DNA of 64,000 bases from Flavobacteriaceae bacterium (GTDB lineage: Bacteria > Bacteroidota > Bacteroidia > Flavobacteriales > Flavobacteriaceae), in contig JAKMDI010000016.1 in NCBI GenBank assembly GCA_022428005.1, positions 1 through 64,000 on the forward strand. The letters are read 5' to 3'. This document shows positions 52,569 through 60,727 of the stretch, piece by piece (positions within the stretch are counted from its first letter, which is position 1; each line of letters starts with the position of its first letter). Below the pieces are notes generated by a model, which was not told the DNA's origin, made no database searches, and saw only the letters and a program-made list of their open reading frames with translations. The translations under genes were made by a program, and so were the position numbers.

Positions 52569-53296
52569 GACGATGTTTTTGAGGACTTGACCAGCATTTG
52601 GGTCAGCTTTTCCATTTCCTCGGGTTTTAGATAACGCCATTTTCCAACTTTTGTATCCAGCTTTACGTTCATGATTCGTACCCTTTTAAGATCAGTTACC
52701 CGATAGTCAAAATATTCACACATCCTACGGATTTGCCGATTCAAACCTTGGGTCAGAATGATCCTGAACTGGTTTTTATGGGTCTGTTTTACAAAGCATT
52801 TTTTGGTGACCGTGTCCAAGATGGGTACTCCATTGCTCATTTTGTGCAGGAATGCCTGGGTAATGGGTTTGTTCACCGTGACAATGTATTCTTTTTCGTG
52901 GTTGTTTTGGGCGCGTAGGATTTTGTTGACAATGTCCCCATCATTGGTGAGAAAGATGAGTCCTTCACTTGGCTTATCCAACCTGCCAATGGGGAAAATC
53001 CTCTTGGGGTAATTTATAAAATCGATGATGTTGTCTTTTTCAACCTGGGTATCTGTGGTGCAAACAATGCCTTTTGGTTTGTTAAAAGCCAAATATACTT
53101 TTTTGTTTTTGGGCCTATTGAGCATTTCTCCATTGACCGTCACCTTGTCTTGAGGACTGATTTTGACCCCCATTTCCGCTTTTTTACCGTTTACCAATAC
53201 CCTTCCAGCCTCGATTAGCTTATCGGCTTCTCTACGAGAGCAATAGCCAATTTCGCTTAGGTATTTATTGATGCGCGTACCCGTTGGTTTTTCCAT
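52565..53296 (-). CDS. RluF-like 23S rRNA pseudouridine synthase
   Basis: A 243-residue RsuA/RluB/E/F family enzyme. It has an N-terminal S4 domain ([17 protein letters not shown]), catalytic Asp 107 in G-R-L-D-K-P-S-E-G, and N-R-Q-I-R-R-M-C near the C-terminus. The N-terminus and the G-R-L-D-K-x-S-E-G motif fit RluF, which modifies U2604, better than RsuA. First base after the start is one gap from the transporter gene downstream. Confidence 0.88.
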   Translation of the reverse strand: MEKPTGTRINKYLSEIGYCSRREADKLIEAGRVLVNGKKAEMGVKISPQDKVTVNGEMLNRPKNKKVYLAFNKPKGIVCTTDTQVEKDNIIDFINYPKRIFPIGRLDKPSEGLIFLTNDGDIVNKILRAQNNHEKEYIVTVNKPITQAFLHKMSNGVPILDTVTKKCFVKQTHKNQFRIILTQGLNRQIRRMCEYFDYRVTDLKRVRIMNVKLDTKVGKWRYLKPEEMEKLTQMLVKSSKTSS

Positions 53297-53297
53297 A

Positions 53298-53999
53298 TTA
53301 CAATTTAATCTCTTCTCCTACGGCCAGTCCGAACTTTTTCCGAAACATCCAAACGAACAGGTAGAGCAATGGAGTATCTAAAGCTGCTACCAAGACCTTA
53401 AAAATAAACCCAGACAAGACCAATCCGTAAAACAAGTCCCAAGGTAATATCCCAAAAATACTGAGCAATAGAATTACCGAAAAAGTATCTAAAAATTGGG
53501 AGGCAAAGGTGGAAAAGTTATTTCGCAACCACAGCATTTTACCCTTTGTCAATTTTTTCCAAAAATGGTAAATTCTTATGTCCACAAACTGCGCCAATAG
53601 ATAGGCAATCATAGAAGCCAAAACCGCCAAAGGGGAAAGTGAAAAAACCTTGGTAAAAGTGGCGTCATCTATAGGAGAACTTTCCATGGCCGGAACAATA
53701 TCCGAGACCAGCAGGATGCCCATAGAAAAAAAGGAAGCGAAAATCCCAGCAGTCACCACACGGTTGGCAGCCCTTTTACCATATATTTCCGAGATCAAAT
53801 CGGTGATTAAAAAAGTGATGGGATAGGGCAAAATTCCCACAGAGAGTTCAAACAGTCGACTTCCAAAAACAGTTCCATCAAAGGGGTACCAATAAAAAAA
53901 CTTTTGAAAAATAAGATTGGACACAACCAATGAGGTAATAAAAAGTGCCGCGAGATACAAATAAATTTTTGCAGCCAGCTGCTGCTGTTTTGATTTCAT
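53298..53999 (-). CDS. Queuosine precursor transporter (YhhQ/QueT-type, VUT family)
   Basis: A 233-residue membrane protein with about six to seven helices. It has the family pattern [17 protein letters not shown] and later [12 protein letters not shown] and L-R-N-N-F-S-T-F. It imports preQ0 or preQ1 for queuosine-tRNA synthesis. It lies between sppA (no gap) and rluF on the same strand. Confidence 0.88.
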   Translation of the reverse strand: MKSKQQQLAAKIYLYLAALFITSLVVSNLIFQKFFYWYPFDGTVFGSRLFELSVGILPYPITFLITDLISEIYGKRAANRVVTAGIFASFFSMGILLVSDIVPAMESSPIDDATFTKVFSLSPLAVLASMIAYLLAQFVDIRIYHFWKKLTKGKMLWLRNNFSTFASQFLDTFSVILLLSIFGILPWDLFYGLVLSGFIFKVLVAALDTPLLYLFVWMFRKKFGLAVGEEIKL

Positions 54000-55754
54000 T
54001 TATTCCATTTTTATCGAATATGGAATTCTGGTTTGAATTCCTTCCAGTTGGCTAAATTCGATAAATTCTGAGGCGTATTTTTCTAAGGGATGTTCTGTAA
54101 ATTCTGATTTTACTTGAGAGAAAGTATCAAATAACATACTTTCTAAATCGTCTTTGTATTTAGGATAGTCTACCAAATTAAAGGCGGATAAATCCGCCAA
54201 TTCGGCTGCTGTGGCAATGGCCTCTGTGAGCCCACCCAATTCGTCCACCAAGCCCTTTTCCAAGGCATCTTTTCCAGACCATACCCTTCCTTGTGCTATT
54301 TCTTCCAATGCTTCCATGTCCATAGATCTTCCTTCTGAAACCCGAGACTTAAAAGTGTGATAAACTTTTTCAATCGCTTTTATGGTACTTTTTTTAAATC
54401 CGCTGTTCAGTGGCTCAAACACACTATAACCCATGGCATTTTTATGGGTGGTTACTTGTTCTGCATTGATTCCGATTTTATTGGCCATTCCCCTGATATT
54501 TGGAAAAGCAGCCAACACCCCTATGGAACCCGTGACGGTCATGGGGTCAGCAAAAATACGATCGGCCAAGCAGGCAATATAATACCCTCCGGAGGCAGCT
54601 ACATTGCCCATAGAAACCACCAAGGGCTTTTTGCCTTTTAATTTTCTGGAGGCATTTAGAATGATCTCAGAGGTGAGCGCGTCACCCCCTGGCGAGTCTA
54701 TTCTCAATACAACGGCTTTTATTTTTTCACTCTCAAGCACTTCTTCAAAAGCATCATTGATGGCTTCTTTGCCAATGACCTTTTCGCTGCCCTCACTATA
54801 AAATATGGGACCCTGTGCATAGACCACGGCAATGCGATCATCGATTTCAACATTGTATTCTTTAATTCGGACATTCATTCTGGTAAAATCAACAGTTTTG
54901 TAGTCTTTGTCCAACTCCAGTCCCAATGCAGATTTAATTTTGTTATCGAAATCTTCCTCATAGATCATTCCATCAATAATTCCTTGTTCAAACGCGCCCT
55001 CAGCATCACCCACTATCAGATCCGCTACAATAGCGTCTATGGTCTCTGGCTCCAATCCTCTGCTCGCCGCTACTTCGTCTCTCAGGGTCTCCCAAACCGA
55101 TTTGAGTATGCCTTGGATTTGTTGGCGATTTTCATCACTCATTTTACTTTGTAAGAAAGGTTCCACAGCACTTTTATATTTACCGTGGCGTATGACCTCC
55201 ATCTTTACGCCGTATTGGTCTTGAAAGTCTTCATAATAGAGAACCTCCGAAGAAAGTCCCTTGAGTTCTACTACCCCCATAGGATTCAGGAAAAGACTGT
55301 CTGCTACCGAACTGAGGTACAAACCTTTTTGTGACATATAGTCCGCATAAGCATAGATAAATTTCCCTGAAGACTTAAAGTCGTTCAAGGCTTTTCTGAT
55401 CTCTCTCGTTTGGACCCATCCAGAATTTATAAACCCAGATTTTAACCGAACCCCCTTTATTTTATCGTCTTTTTTAGCCTTGTTAATGCTCCCTAAAATT
55501 TCATCTAATCCAACCCTACCCTCACTAAAATCTGAAAAGTTATCGAATGGATTGGCCTTAGGACTTCTGTCCACGACAACCGTGTTGAGATTTAAATCTA
55601 AAACACTGTTTTCACTGATCCAGGCTCCTTCTACTTTATCGAAATTGACCGAGGTGGCAATCGCGGCAATGGCCATAAAAAAAAAGACACTGATCAATCC
55701 TAACGCAACAAAAGTTCCCAGTAGGGAGGCTAAAAAACTTTTAAAGAAATTCAC
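54000..55754 (-). CDS. sppA: Signal peptide peptidase SppA, long form
   Basis: A 584-residue membrane-anchored protease of duplicated (67-kDa) type. One N-terminal helix (about 8-32), then two ClpP-like halves. General-base Lys 194 lies in G-K-Y-K-S-A-V-E-P-F and nucleophile Ser 388 in N-V-A-A-S-G-G-Y-Y-I. It degrades cleaved signal peptides. The start is GTG at 55754; a -7 box lies 17 bases upstream. Confidence 0.93.
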   Translation of the reverse strand: MNFFKSFLASLLGTFVALGLISVFFFMAIAAIATSVNFDKVEGAWISENSVLDLNLNTVVVDRSPKANPFDNFSDFSEGRVGLDEILGSINKAKKDDKIKGVRLKSGFINSGWVQTREIRKALNDFKSSGKFIYAYADYMSQKGLYLSSVADSLFLNPMGVVELKGLSSEVLYYEDFQDQYGVKMEVIRHGKYKSAVEPFLQSKMSDENRQQIQGILKSVWETLRDEVAASRGLEPETIDAIVADLIVGDAEGAFEQGIIDGMIYEEDFDNKIKSALGLELDKDYKTVDFTRMNVRIKEYNVEIDDRIAVVYAQGPIFYSEGSEKVIGKEAINDAFEEVLESEKIKAVVLRIDSPGGDALTSEIILNASRKLKGKKPLVVSMGNVAASGGYYIACLADRIFADPMTVTGSIGVLAAFPNIRGMANKIGINAEQVTTHKNAMGYSVFEPLNSGFKKSTIKAIEKVYHTFKSRVSEGRSMDMEALEEIAQGRVWSGKDALEKGLVDELGGLTEAIATAAELADLSAFNLVDYPKYKDDLESMLFDTFSQVKSEFTEHPLEKYASEFIEFSQLEGIQTRIPYSIKME

Positions 55755-55771
55755 GACTGTTTATTTTATTT

Positions 55772-55779
55772 CAAAGATA
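55772..55779 (-). promoter_or_regulatory. -7 promoter box of sppA
   Basis: TATCTTTG on the minus strand, 17 bases before the GTG start at 55754. Confidence 0.45.
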
Positions 55780-55822
55780 GGGTTTGTGAAATTGTTTTAC
55801 GAAATTTAGCTACGGTAATAAA

Positions 55823-56932
55823 ATGAACAACGCATACATTTCATTGGGATCCAATCAGGGACAACGTCTGAAAAACATTCAGGATGCTGTTGTTCAGATC
55901 CAAAAAAATATTGGCCCCTTGGTCGATCTGTCGTCTTGCTACAAAACTGCTGCTTGGGGTTTTGAAGGGCCCTATTTTATCAATGCGTGCATAGCGATTC
56001 AAACGGTTTTTTCTCCCCAAGAAGTATTGCAAAAACTACTTCAAATAGAAACCGGCTTAGGACGAAAGAGAGCAACGGGTTCGGGCTATATTTCCAGAAA
56101 AATAGATTTAGATTTACTGTTCTATGAGGACTTTGTTATTTCAGATGATCATTTAACCCTTCCTCATCCGCGTTTGGAGGAACGGAATTTTGTGCTGCTC
56201 CCGCTGTGCGAGATGAATCCTAACCTTATTCATCCCGTATTCAACAGCCCACTAAAAGACTTGTTGCATCTGTGTAAAGACCCAGATGTACCAGAAATAA
56301 TGCCGATGAATGCGTGGACTCCTGATTTATTCGATCAGGATCAATATATAATATTTGAGGGGAATATTGGTGTGGGAAAAACCTCACTTGCGCAAAAAAT
56401 AGGTCAAGATTTTAAAGTTCCTGTTTTGTTGGAAAACTTCTCCAAAAACCCATATTTAGAAAAATTTTATGAGCAACCCGATCGTTATGCCTCCCCATTG
56501 GAGTTTTATTTTTTGAAGGATCGTTTTAAACAGTTCAATGATTTTTATACCAACCCCAATACGTCAAAAAAAGTGGTTTCCGATCATTCATTTTTTAAAT
56601 CCTTGGTTTTTGCAAAAATCAATTTATCGGTAAAAGATTACGAGGGATTTAAGAAAAAATACGAACGCTTATCAGTGCAATTGGACCTGCCTCAAAAGGT
56701 GATTTTTCTCCAGCAATCATTGGACCAATTAAAAGTCAACATACAAATTAGGGGAAGGGCATACGAACAAAACATGGACTTGGATTACTTAAAAAAAATT
56801 GATAATGGTTATAGGGATTTTCTTGAAAATGAAATGACCGTTCCCTACTGTAGCATTGATTTGACCGCTTTGGATTTTATAAAAAATGAAAAAGCCTATC
56901 AGTTAATACTTCAACGCATCAAAGCATTTTAA
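55823..56932 (+). CDS. HPPK (FolK) fused to a deoxynucleoside kinase
   Basis: A 369-residue two-domain protein. Residues about 1-155 are 6-hydroxymethyl-7,8-dihydropterin pyrophosphokinase: S-L-G-S-N-Q-G-Q-R, then R-K-I-D-L-D-L-L-F-Y and L-P-H-P-R-L-E-E-R-N-F-V-L-L-P. Residues about 170-369 are a dNK-type kinase with P-loop F-E-G-N-I-G-V-G-K-T, a D-H-S-F-F motif and lid R-G-R-A-Y-E-Q. So one gene joins folate synthesis with deoxynucleoside salvage. The order is a known feature of flavobacteria. It overlaps the convergent methylase by 14 bases. Confidence 0.9.
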   Translation: MNNAYISLGSNQGQRLKNIQDAVVQIQKNIGPLVDLSSCYKTAAWGFEGPYFINACIAIQTVFSPQEVLQKLLQIETGLGRKRATGSGYISRKIDLDLLFYEDFVISDDHLTLPHPRLEERNFVLLPLCEMNPNLIHPVFNSPLKDLLHLCKDPDVPEIMPMNAWTPDLFDQDQYIIFEGNIGVGKTSLAQKIGQDFKVPVLLENFSKNPYLEKFYEQPDRYASPLEFYFLKDRFKQFNDFYTNPNTSKKVVSDHSFFKSLVFAKINLSVKDYEGFKKKYERLSVQLDLPQKVIFLQQSLDQLKVNIQIRGRAYEQNMDLDYLKKIDNGYRDFLENEMTVPYCSIDLTALDFIKNEKAYQLILQRIKAF

Positions 56933-57452
56933 ATTTTTGATAAAAATCCCAGAGCACCACACCAGTGGCCACTGCAATATTTAGGGAGTGTTTGGTTCCC
57001 TCCTGAGGGATTTCAATAACGCCATCACAATCGTCGACCAGTTCCTGAGGAACGCCCCTAACTTCGTTTCCCAAAATAAAACAGTACTTTTCATCTTTAT
57101 CAACCCTGAAGTCGCTAAGAGGAAGGGAAGCCTCTGCCTGCTCGATGGCCAATACTCTTACCCCCTCCGATTGGAGTTTTTTTACGATTACTTCAGCGCG
57201 CTCCTCATATGCCCAGTCTACAGAATCTGTAGCCCCCAGCGCTGTTTTATAGATGTCTTTGTGGGGTGGGGTTGCAGTTATTCCACAGAGGAAGATTTTT
57301 TCAATTAAAAAAGCATCTGCTGTTCTGAAAATAGACCCGATATTATTCAGGCTACGAACATCGGCTAAAATAAGGATTAGCGGTATTTTGGGCGCCATTT
57401 TAAAAGCCGCGACAGTTTTGCGTTTGAGTTCACTATTTTTAAGCTTGCGCAT
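56919..57452 (-). CDS. TrmH/SpoU family RNA 2'-O-methyltransferase
   Basis: A 177-residue SPOUT-fold enzyme with the three SpoU motifs: N-N-I-G-S-I-F-R-T-A-D-A-F, I-L-G-N-E-V-R-G-V, and S-L-N-I-A-V-A-T-G-V. It uses SAM and a trefoil knot. The RNA target (tRNA or rRNA) is not fixed by sequence; it lacks long extensions. Start ATG at 57452. Confidence 0.88.
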   Translation of the reverse strand: MRKLKNSELKRKTVAAFKMAPKIPLILILADVRSLNNIGSIFRTADAFLIEKIFLCGITATPPHKDIYKTALGATDSVDWAYEERAEVIVKKLQSEGVRVLAIEQAEASLPLSDFRVDKDEKYCFILGNEVRGVPQELVDDCDGVIEIPQEGTKHSLNIAVATGVVLWDFYQKFKML

Positions 57453-57561
57453 GGGGTAAATTTAATAAATAATCGCTGGAGCCTGGGGTGTTAACAAATT
57501 TTTAAAACCCCTTTCCGAGAAGAATTTATTAATAATTACATTCGTAAAAACCCTTTCTAAA

Positions 57562-60159
57562 GTGGCCAAGTCGACAAAGCAAACTCCCTTAATGAAGCAA
57601 TACAACCAAATCAAGGCAAAGTACCCCGATGCTTTGTTGTTGTTTCGGGTGGGCGACTTTTATGAGACCTTTGGTGACGATGCTGTCCGGGCGGCAAAAA
57701 TATTAGGCATCATTCAGACAAAACGTGGTGCCGGAAGCACCAGCGAAACGGCATTGGCAGGTTTTCCCCACCACTCCTTAAACACCTATCTGCCCAAACT
57801 GGTTCGAGCAGGATGCAGGGTCGCCATTTGCGACCAGTTGGAGGACCCCAAAATGACAAAAAAAATTGTCAAACGTGGGGTGACGGAGTTGGTGACCCCA
57901 GGCGTGGCCTTGAACGATGAGGTTTTGGAGCATAAAAAGAACAACTTCTTGGCGGCCATTTATTTTGGCAAAAACAAAACTGGGATTTCTTTTCTCGATA
58001 TTTCTACAGGCGATTTTTGGGTGTCCGAGGGGAGTGTTGTTCAAGTGGAGCAATTGTTACAAAACTTTGCCCCCGCTGAGGTGTTGGTCGCAAAACCGGC
58101 AAAGAAAGTTTTTGAAGCTGAAATGGGGGGATCGTTCAATGTTTTTTTCCTTGAAGATTGGATTTTTGAAAGCCAATATGCCCAGGAGCAATTAACAGCC
58201 CATTTTAAAACTTCTGGACTAAAAGGGTTTGGAATAGAAAACATGGCTACTGGGATTATCGCGGCAGGCGCCATAATGCATTATCTCAAAGAAGCGCACC
58301 ACAATCAAATACCGCATATCACTGCTATACGTCGGATTTTTGAGGAAGAATATGTGTGGATGGATCGGTTTACGATGCGGAATCTGGAATTGTTTCATTC
58401 CACCAACCCCAATGGTGTGGCGCTCATAGAGGTATTGGACCATACCCTCACGGCCATGGGAGGTAGAATGTTAAAGCACAGGCTGGCTTTTCCAGAGCAA
58501 AACCTCAAGGTGATCGAGCACCGTTTGGATATAGTGGCCGCATTTGTAAAACACCCCAAGGCTTTTGAAACCCTAGAAAACCACCTCCGCCAGATGGTAG
58601 ATATAGAGCGGATGGTCGCAAAAATTGCGACCCAAAAAATCAGCCCGCGGGCTTTGGTTCAAATGGGAAAATCGCTGGAGGAAATCGATCAGATGAAAGA
58701 CTATCTGGCCAAACAGCCCGACAAAGTCTTAAAAGAAGAGGCAAAGGACATCAGGCACAACAAACAAATCAGTGGGTTGATCCAGTCCACACTCCAGCCC
58801 GAAGCACCAGTGCTGATCAGTAAAGGTGAAGTGATCGCTCAGGGGGTAGACAATGAGTTGGACGGACTGAGGGACCTCTTGCGATCGGGTAAAGATCACT
58901 TGGACAAAATGCTGGAGCGGGAAAGTGAACGTACCCAAATCCCCTCTTTGAAAATTGCATTTAACAATGTATTCGGATATTATATTGAGGTCAGGAATAC
59001 CCATAAGGACAAAGTGCCAGAGGATTGGATCCGAAAGCAAACATTGGTGAATGCAGAGCGCTATATCACTGAGGAATTAAAGGAATACGAAACCAAAATA
59101 TTGGGGGCCGAGGAAAAAATAAAATCCATTGAGAGCCATCTGTATGCAGCACTGCTCACCGAACTCCAGCAACACATAGACCTCCTAAAGCAAAACGCAG
59201 CGGCAGTGGCCCAATTGGATGTGTTGTGGAGTTTTGCAGACTTGGCCCTAAAAAACAATTACACCCGTCCAGAATTTTCTGGTGAAACCCTTTTGGAAGT
59301 TAAGGAAGGACGCCACCCCGTAATAGAACATCAATTGCCCCCGGGTACTCCCTTTATTGCCAACGATCTATTGCTGGATTCCAATACCCAGCAAATCATC
59401 ATGATTACTGGACCCAATATGTCTGGTAAGTCGGCAATTCTCAGGCAAACCGCACTTTTGGTACTGATGGCCCAAATGGGGAGTTTTGTTCCTGCTGCCA
59501 AACTAAAAACGGCTGTGGTGGACAAGATTTTCACCCGTGTAGGCGCCAGTGATAATATCTCTATGGGAGAATCCACTTTTATGGTAGAGATGAATGAAAC
59601 CGCCTCTATACTCAACAACCTCACAGAAAATAGCCTGGTGCTGCTGGACGAAATCGGGAGGGGGACCAGTACTTATGACGGTATTTCGATAGCCTGGGCC
59701 ATTGCCGAGTACCTGCACGAACACCCTGCAAAAGCTAAGGTACTTTTTGCCACACACTACCACGAGTTAAACGAGATGACCCACAATTTTCCAAGGATCA
59801 AAAATTTTAATGTCTCCGTGAAAGAATTGGAGGACAAGGTGCTGTTTTTACGAAAACTCGTGCCAGGGGGGAGCGCCCACAGCTTTGGGATTCATGTGGC
59901 CAAAATGGCGGGAATGCCTGATTTTGTGATTCGCAGGGCCGGCCAAAAATTAAAGGGCTTGGAAAAATCCAATCGCCAAGAAACCCGTGCCAAGGGCCTC
60001 AGTGACAACAAAGAGGAATTGCAGTTGAGCTTTTTTAATCTGGACGATCCGCTGCTTGAAAACCTCAGAGAGGAAATAAAAGATCTGGACATAGATACCT
60101 TAACGCCCATTGAGGCGCTGATGAAACTCAATGAAATCAAAAGGCAGTTAAAACAATAG
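57562..60159 (+). CDS. mutS: DNA mismatch repair protein MutS
   Basis: An 865-residue protein. The N-terminal mismatch-recognition domain has the clamp pattern L-L-F-R-V-G-D-F-Y-E-T-F (Phe-x-Glu motif). The ATPase domain has Walker A T-G-P-N-M-S-G-K-S near residue 617, then S-T-F-M-V-E-M and L-D-E-I-G-R-G-T-S-T-Y-D-G. Start is GTG at 57562. It overlaps a small minus-strand gene by 23 bases. Confidence 0.95.
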   Translation: MAKSTKQTPLMKQYNQIKAKYPDALLLFRVGDFYETFGDDAVRAAKILGIIQTKRGAGSTSETALAGFPHHSLNTYLPKLVRAGCRVAICDQLEDPKMTKKIVKRGVTELVTPGVALNDEVLEHKKNNFLAAIYFGKNKTGISFLDISTGDFWVSEGSVVQVEQLLQNFAPAEVLVAKPAKKVFEAEMGGSFNVFFLEDWIFESQYAQEQLTAHFKTSGLKGFGIENMATGIIAAGAIMHYLKEAHHNQIPHITAIRRIFEEEYVWMDRFTMRNLELFHSTNPNGVALIEVLDHTLTAMGGRMLKHRLAFPEQNLKVIEHRLDIVAAFVKHPKAFETLENHLRQMVDIERMVAKIATQKISPRALVQMGKSLEEIDQMKDYLAKQPDKVLKEEAKDIRHNKQISGLIQSTLQPEAPVLISKGEVIAQGVDNELDGLRDLLRSGKDHLDKMLERESERTQIPSLKIAFNNVFGYYIEVRNTHKDKVPEDWIRKQTLVNAERYITEELKEYETKILGAEEKIKSIESHLYAALLTELQQHIDLLKQNAAAVAQLDVLWSFADLALKNNYTRPEFSGETLLEVKEGRHPVIEHQLPPGTPFIANDLLLDSNTQQIIMITGPNMSGKSAILRQTALLVLMAQMGSFVPAAKLKTAVVDKIFTRVGASDNISMGESTFMVEMNETASILNNLTENSLVLLDEIGRGTSTYDGISIAWAIAEYLHEHPAKAKVLFATHYHELNEMTHNFPRIKNFNVSVKELEDKVLFLRKLVPGGSAHSFGIHVAKMAGMPDFVIRRAGQKLKGLEKSNRQETRAKGLSDNKEELQLSFFNLDDPLLENLREEIKDLDIDTLTPIEALMKLNEIKRQLKQ

Positions 60160-60364
60160 GACTTTTATACTTGGGATTTTTTAAGTCGTTCCATTTCTTT
60201 TTCAAAGGAAAATATCCCCCCCGATATAAGCTGATATAGTGAGAGATATTTCCCACACCCCAATCCAGCAATACAAAATAGGCCCAGCCGAGGTAGCCGT
60301 TGTCCAAATAGTCGATTGCGAAAAATCCAGCATTAATCAATAAATAGGTATAGAAACGCTGCAT
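60137..60364 (-). CDS. Small 2TM-domain-like membrane protein
   Basis: A 75-residue protein with an ATG start. It has two hydrophobic segments (about 5-20 and 25-42) separated by a short turn, then H-Y-I-S-L-Y and a basic tail with K-K-K-W-N-D-L-K-N-P-K-Y. The pattern W-A-Y-F-V-L-L-D-W-G-V-G-N-I-S-H resembles the 2TM domain found in small Bacteroidota proteins. The last 7 codons lie antisense to the end of mutS. Alternative: a non-coding shadow, but it extends well past mutS. Confidence 0.5.
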   Translation of the reverse strand: MQRFYTYLLINAGFFAIDYLDNGYLGWAYFVLLDWGVGNISHYISLYRGGYFPLKKKWNDLKNPKYKSPIVLTAF

Positions 60365-60455
60365 AAACTTTACTATACCTTTTGCTTTTAAGCGTAGTTT
60401 TTTTTCTGTTACGATAAAAGATTAAGGGTTTATCAAAAGAAAGTTTGGACAATTA

Positions 60456-60487
60456 TTGAAAAGAAGTATTGGATTTTACTATTTTTG
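60456..60487 (+). promoter_or_regulatory. Promoter of the tRNA-Gly/tRNA-Leu pair
   Basis: TTG at 60456-60458, 21-base spacer, TATTTTTG at 60480-60487; the tRNA begins at 60498. Confidence 0.6.
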
Positions 60488-60497
60488 CATCCCATAT

Positions 60498-60569
60498 GCG
60501 AAAGTAGCTCAGGGGTAGAGCATCACCTTGCCAAGGTGAGGGTCGCGGGTTCAAATCCCGTCTTTCGCT
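60498..60569 (+). tRNA. tRNA-Gly (anticodon GCC)
   Basis: 72 bases. Acceptor GCGAAAG pairs with CTTTCGC, discriminator T. Anticodon stem TCACC / GGTGA encloses TTGCCAA, anticodon GCC. T-arm CGGG-TTCAAAT-CCCG. CCA is not encoded. Confidence 0.95.
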
Positions 60570-60583
60570 CTTTTTTAAGTCTG

Positions 60584-60668
60584 GCTCGAGTGGTGGAATT
60601 GGTAGACACGTTGGACTTAAAATCCAATGACCATTGCGGTCGTGCGGGTTCAAGTCCCGCCTCGAGTA
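60584..60668 (+). tRNA. tRNA-Leu (anticodon TAA)
   Basis: Class II, 85 bases. Acceptor GCTCGAG pairs with CTCGAGT (first pair G-U, as in the other tRNA-Leu). Anticodon stem TTGGA / TCCAA with loop CTTAAAA, anticodon TAA. Long variable arm; T-arm GCGGG-TTCAAGT-CCCGC. Reads UUA/UUG. 14 bases after tRNA-Gly. Confidence 0.95.
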
Positions 60669-60672
60669 CAAG

Positions 60673-60700
60673 AACCCTTCCTGTAGTGGAGGGTTTTTTT
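60673..60700 (+). terminator. Intrinsic terminator of the tRNA pair
   Basis: Stem AACCCTTC / GGAGGGTT, 8 bp with one G-T pair and a 7-base loop, followed by a T run. Confidence 0.85.
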
Positions 60701-60727
60701 TATTAGTTTAATGATTTAAGATTCCTT

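Noticed and set aside
60453..60706. Open frames on both strands, one reading M-Y-S-R-R-D-L-N-P-H
   Set aside because: They lie over tRNA-Gly and tRNA-Leu. This kind of frame is a well-known false protein from tRNA sequence.
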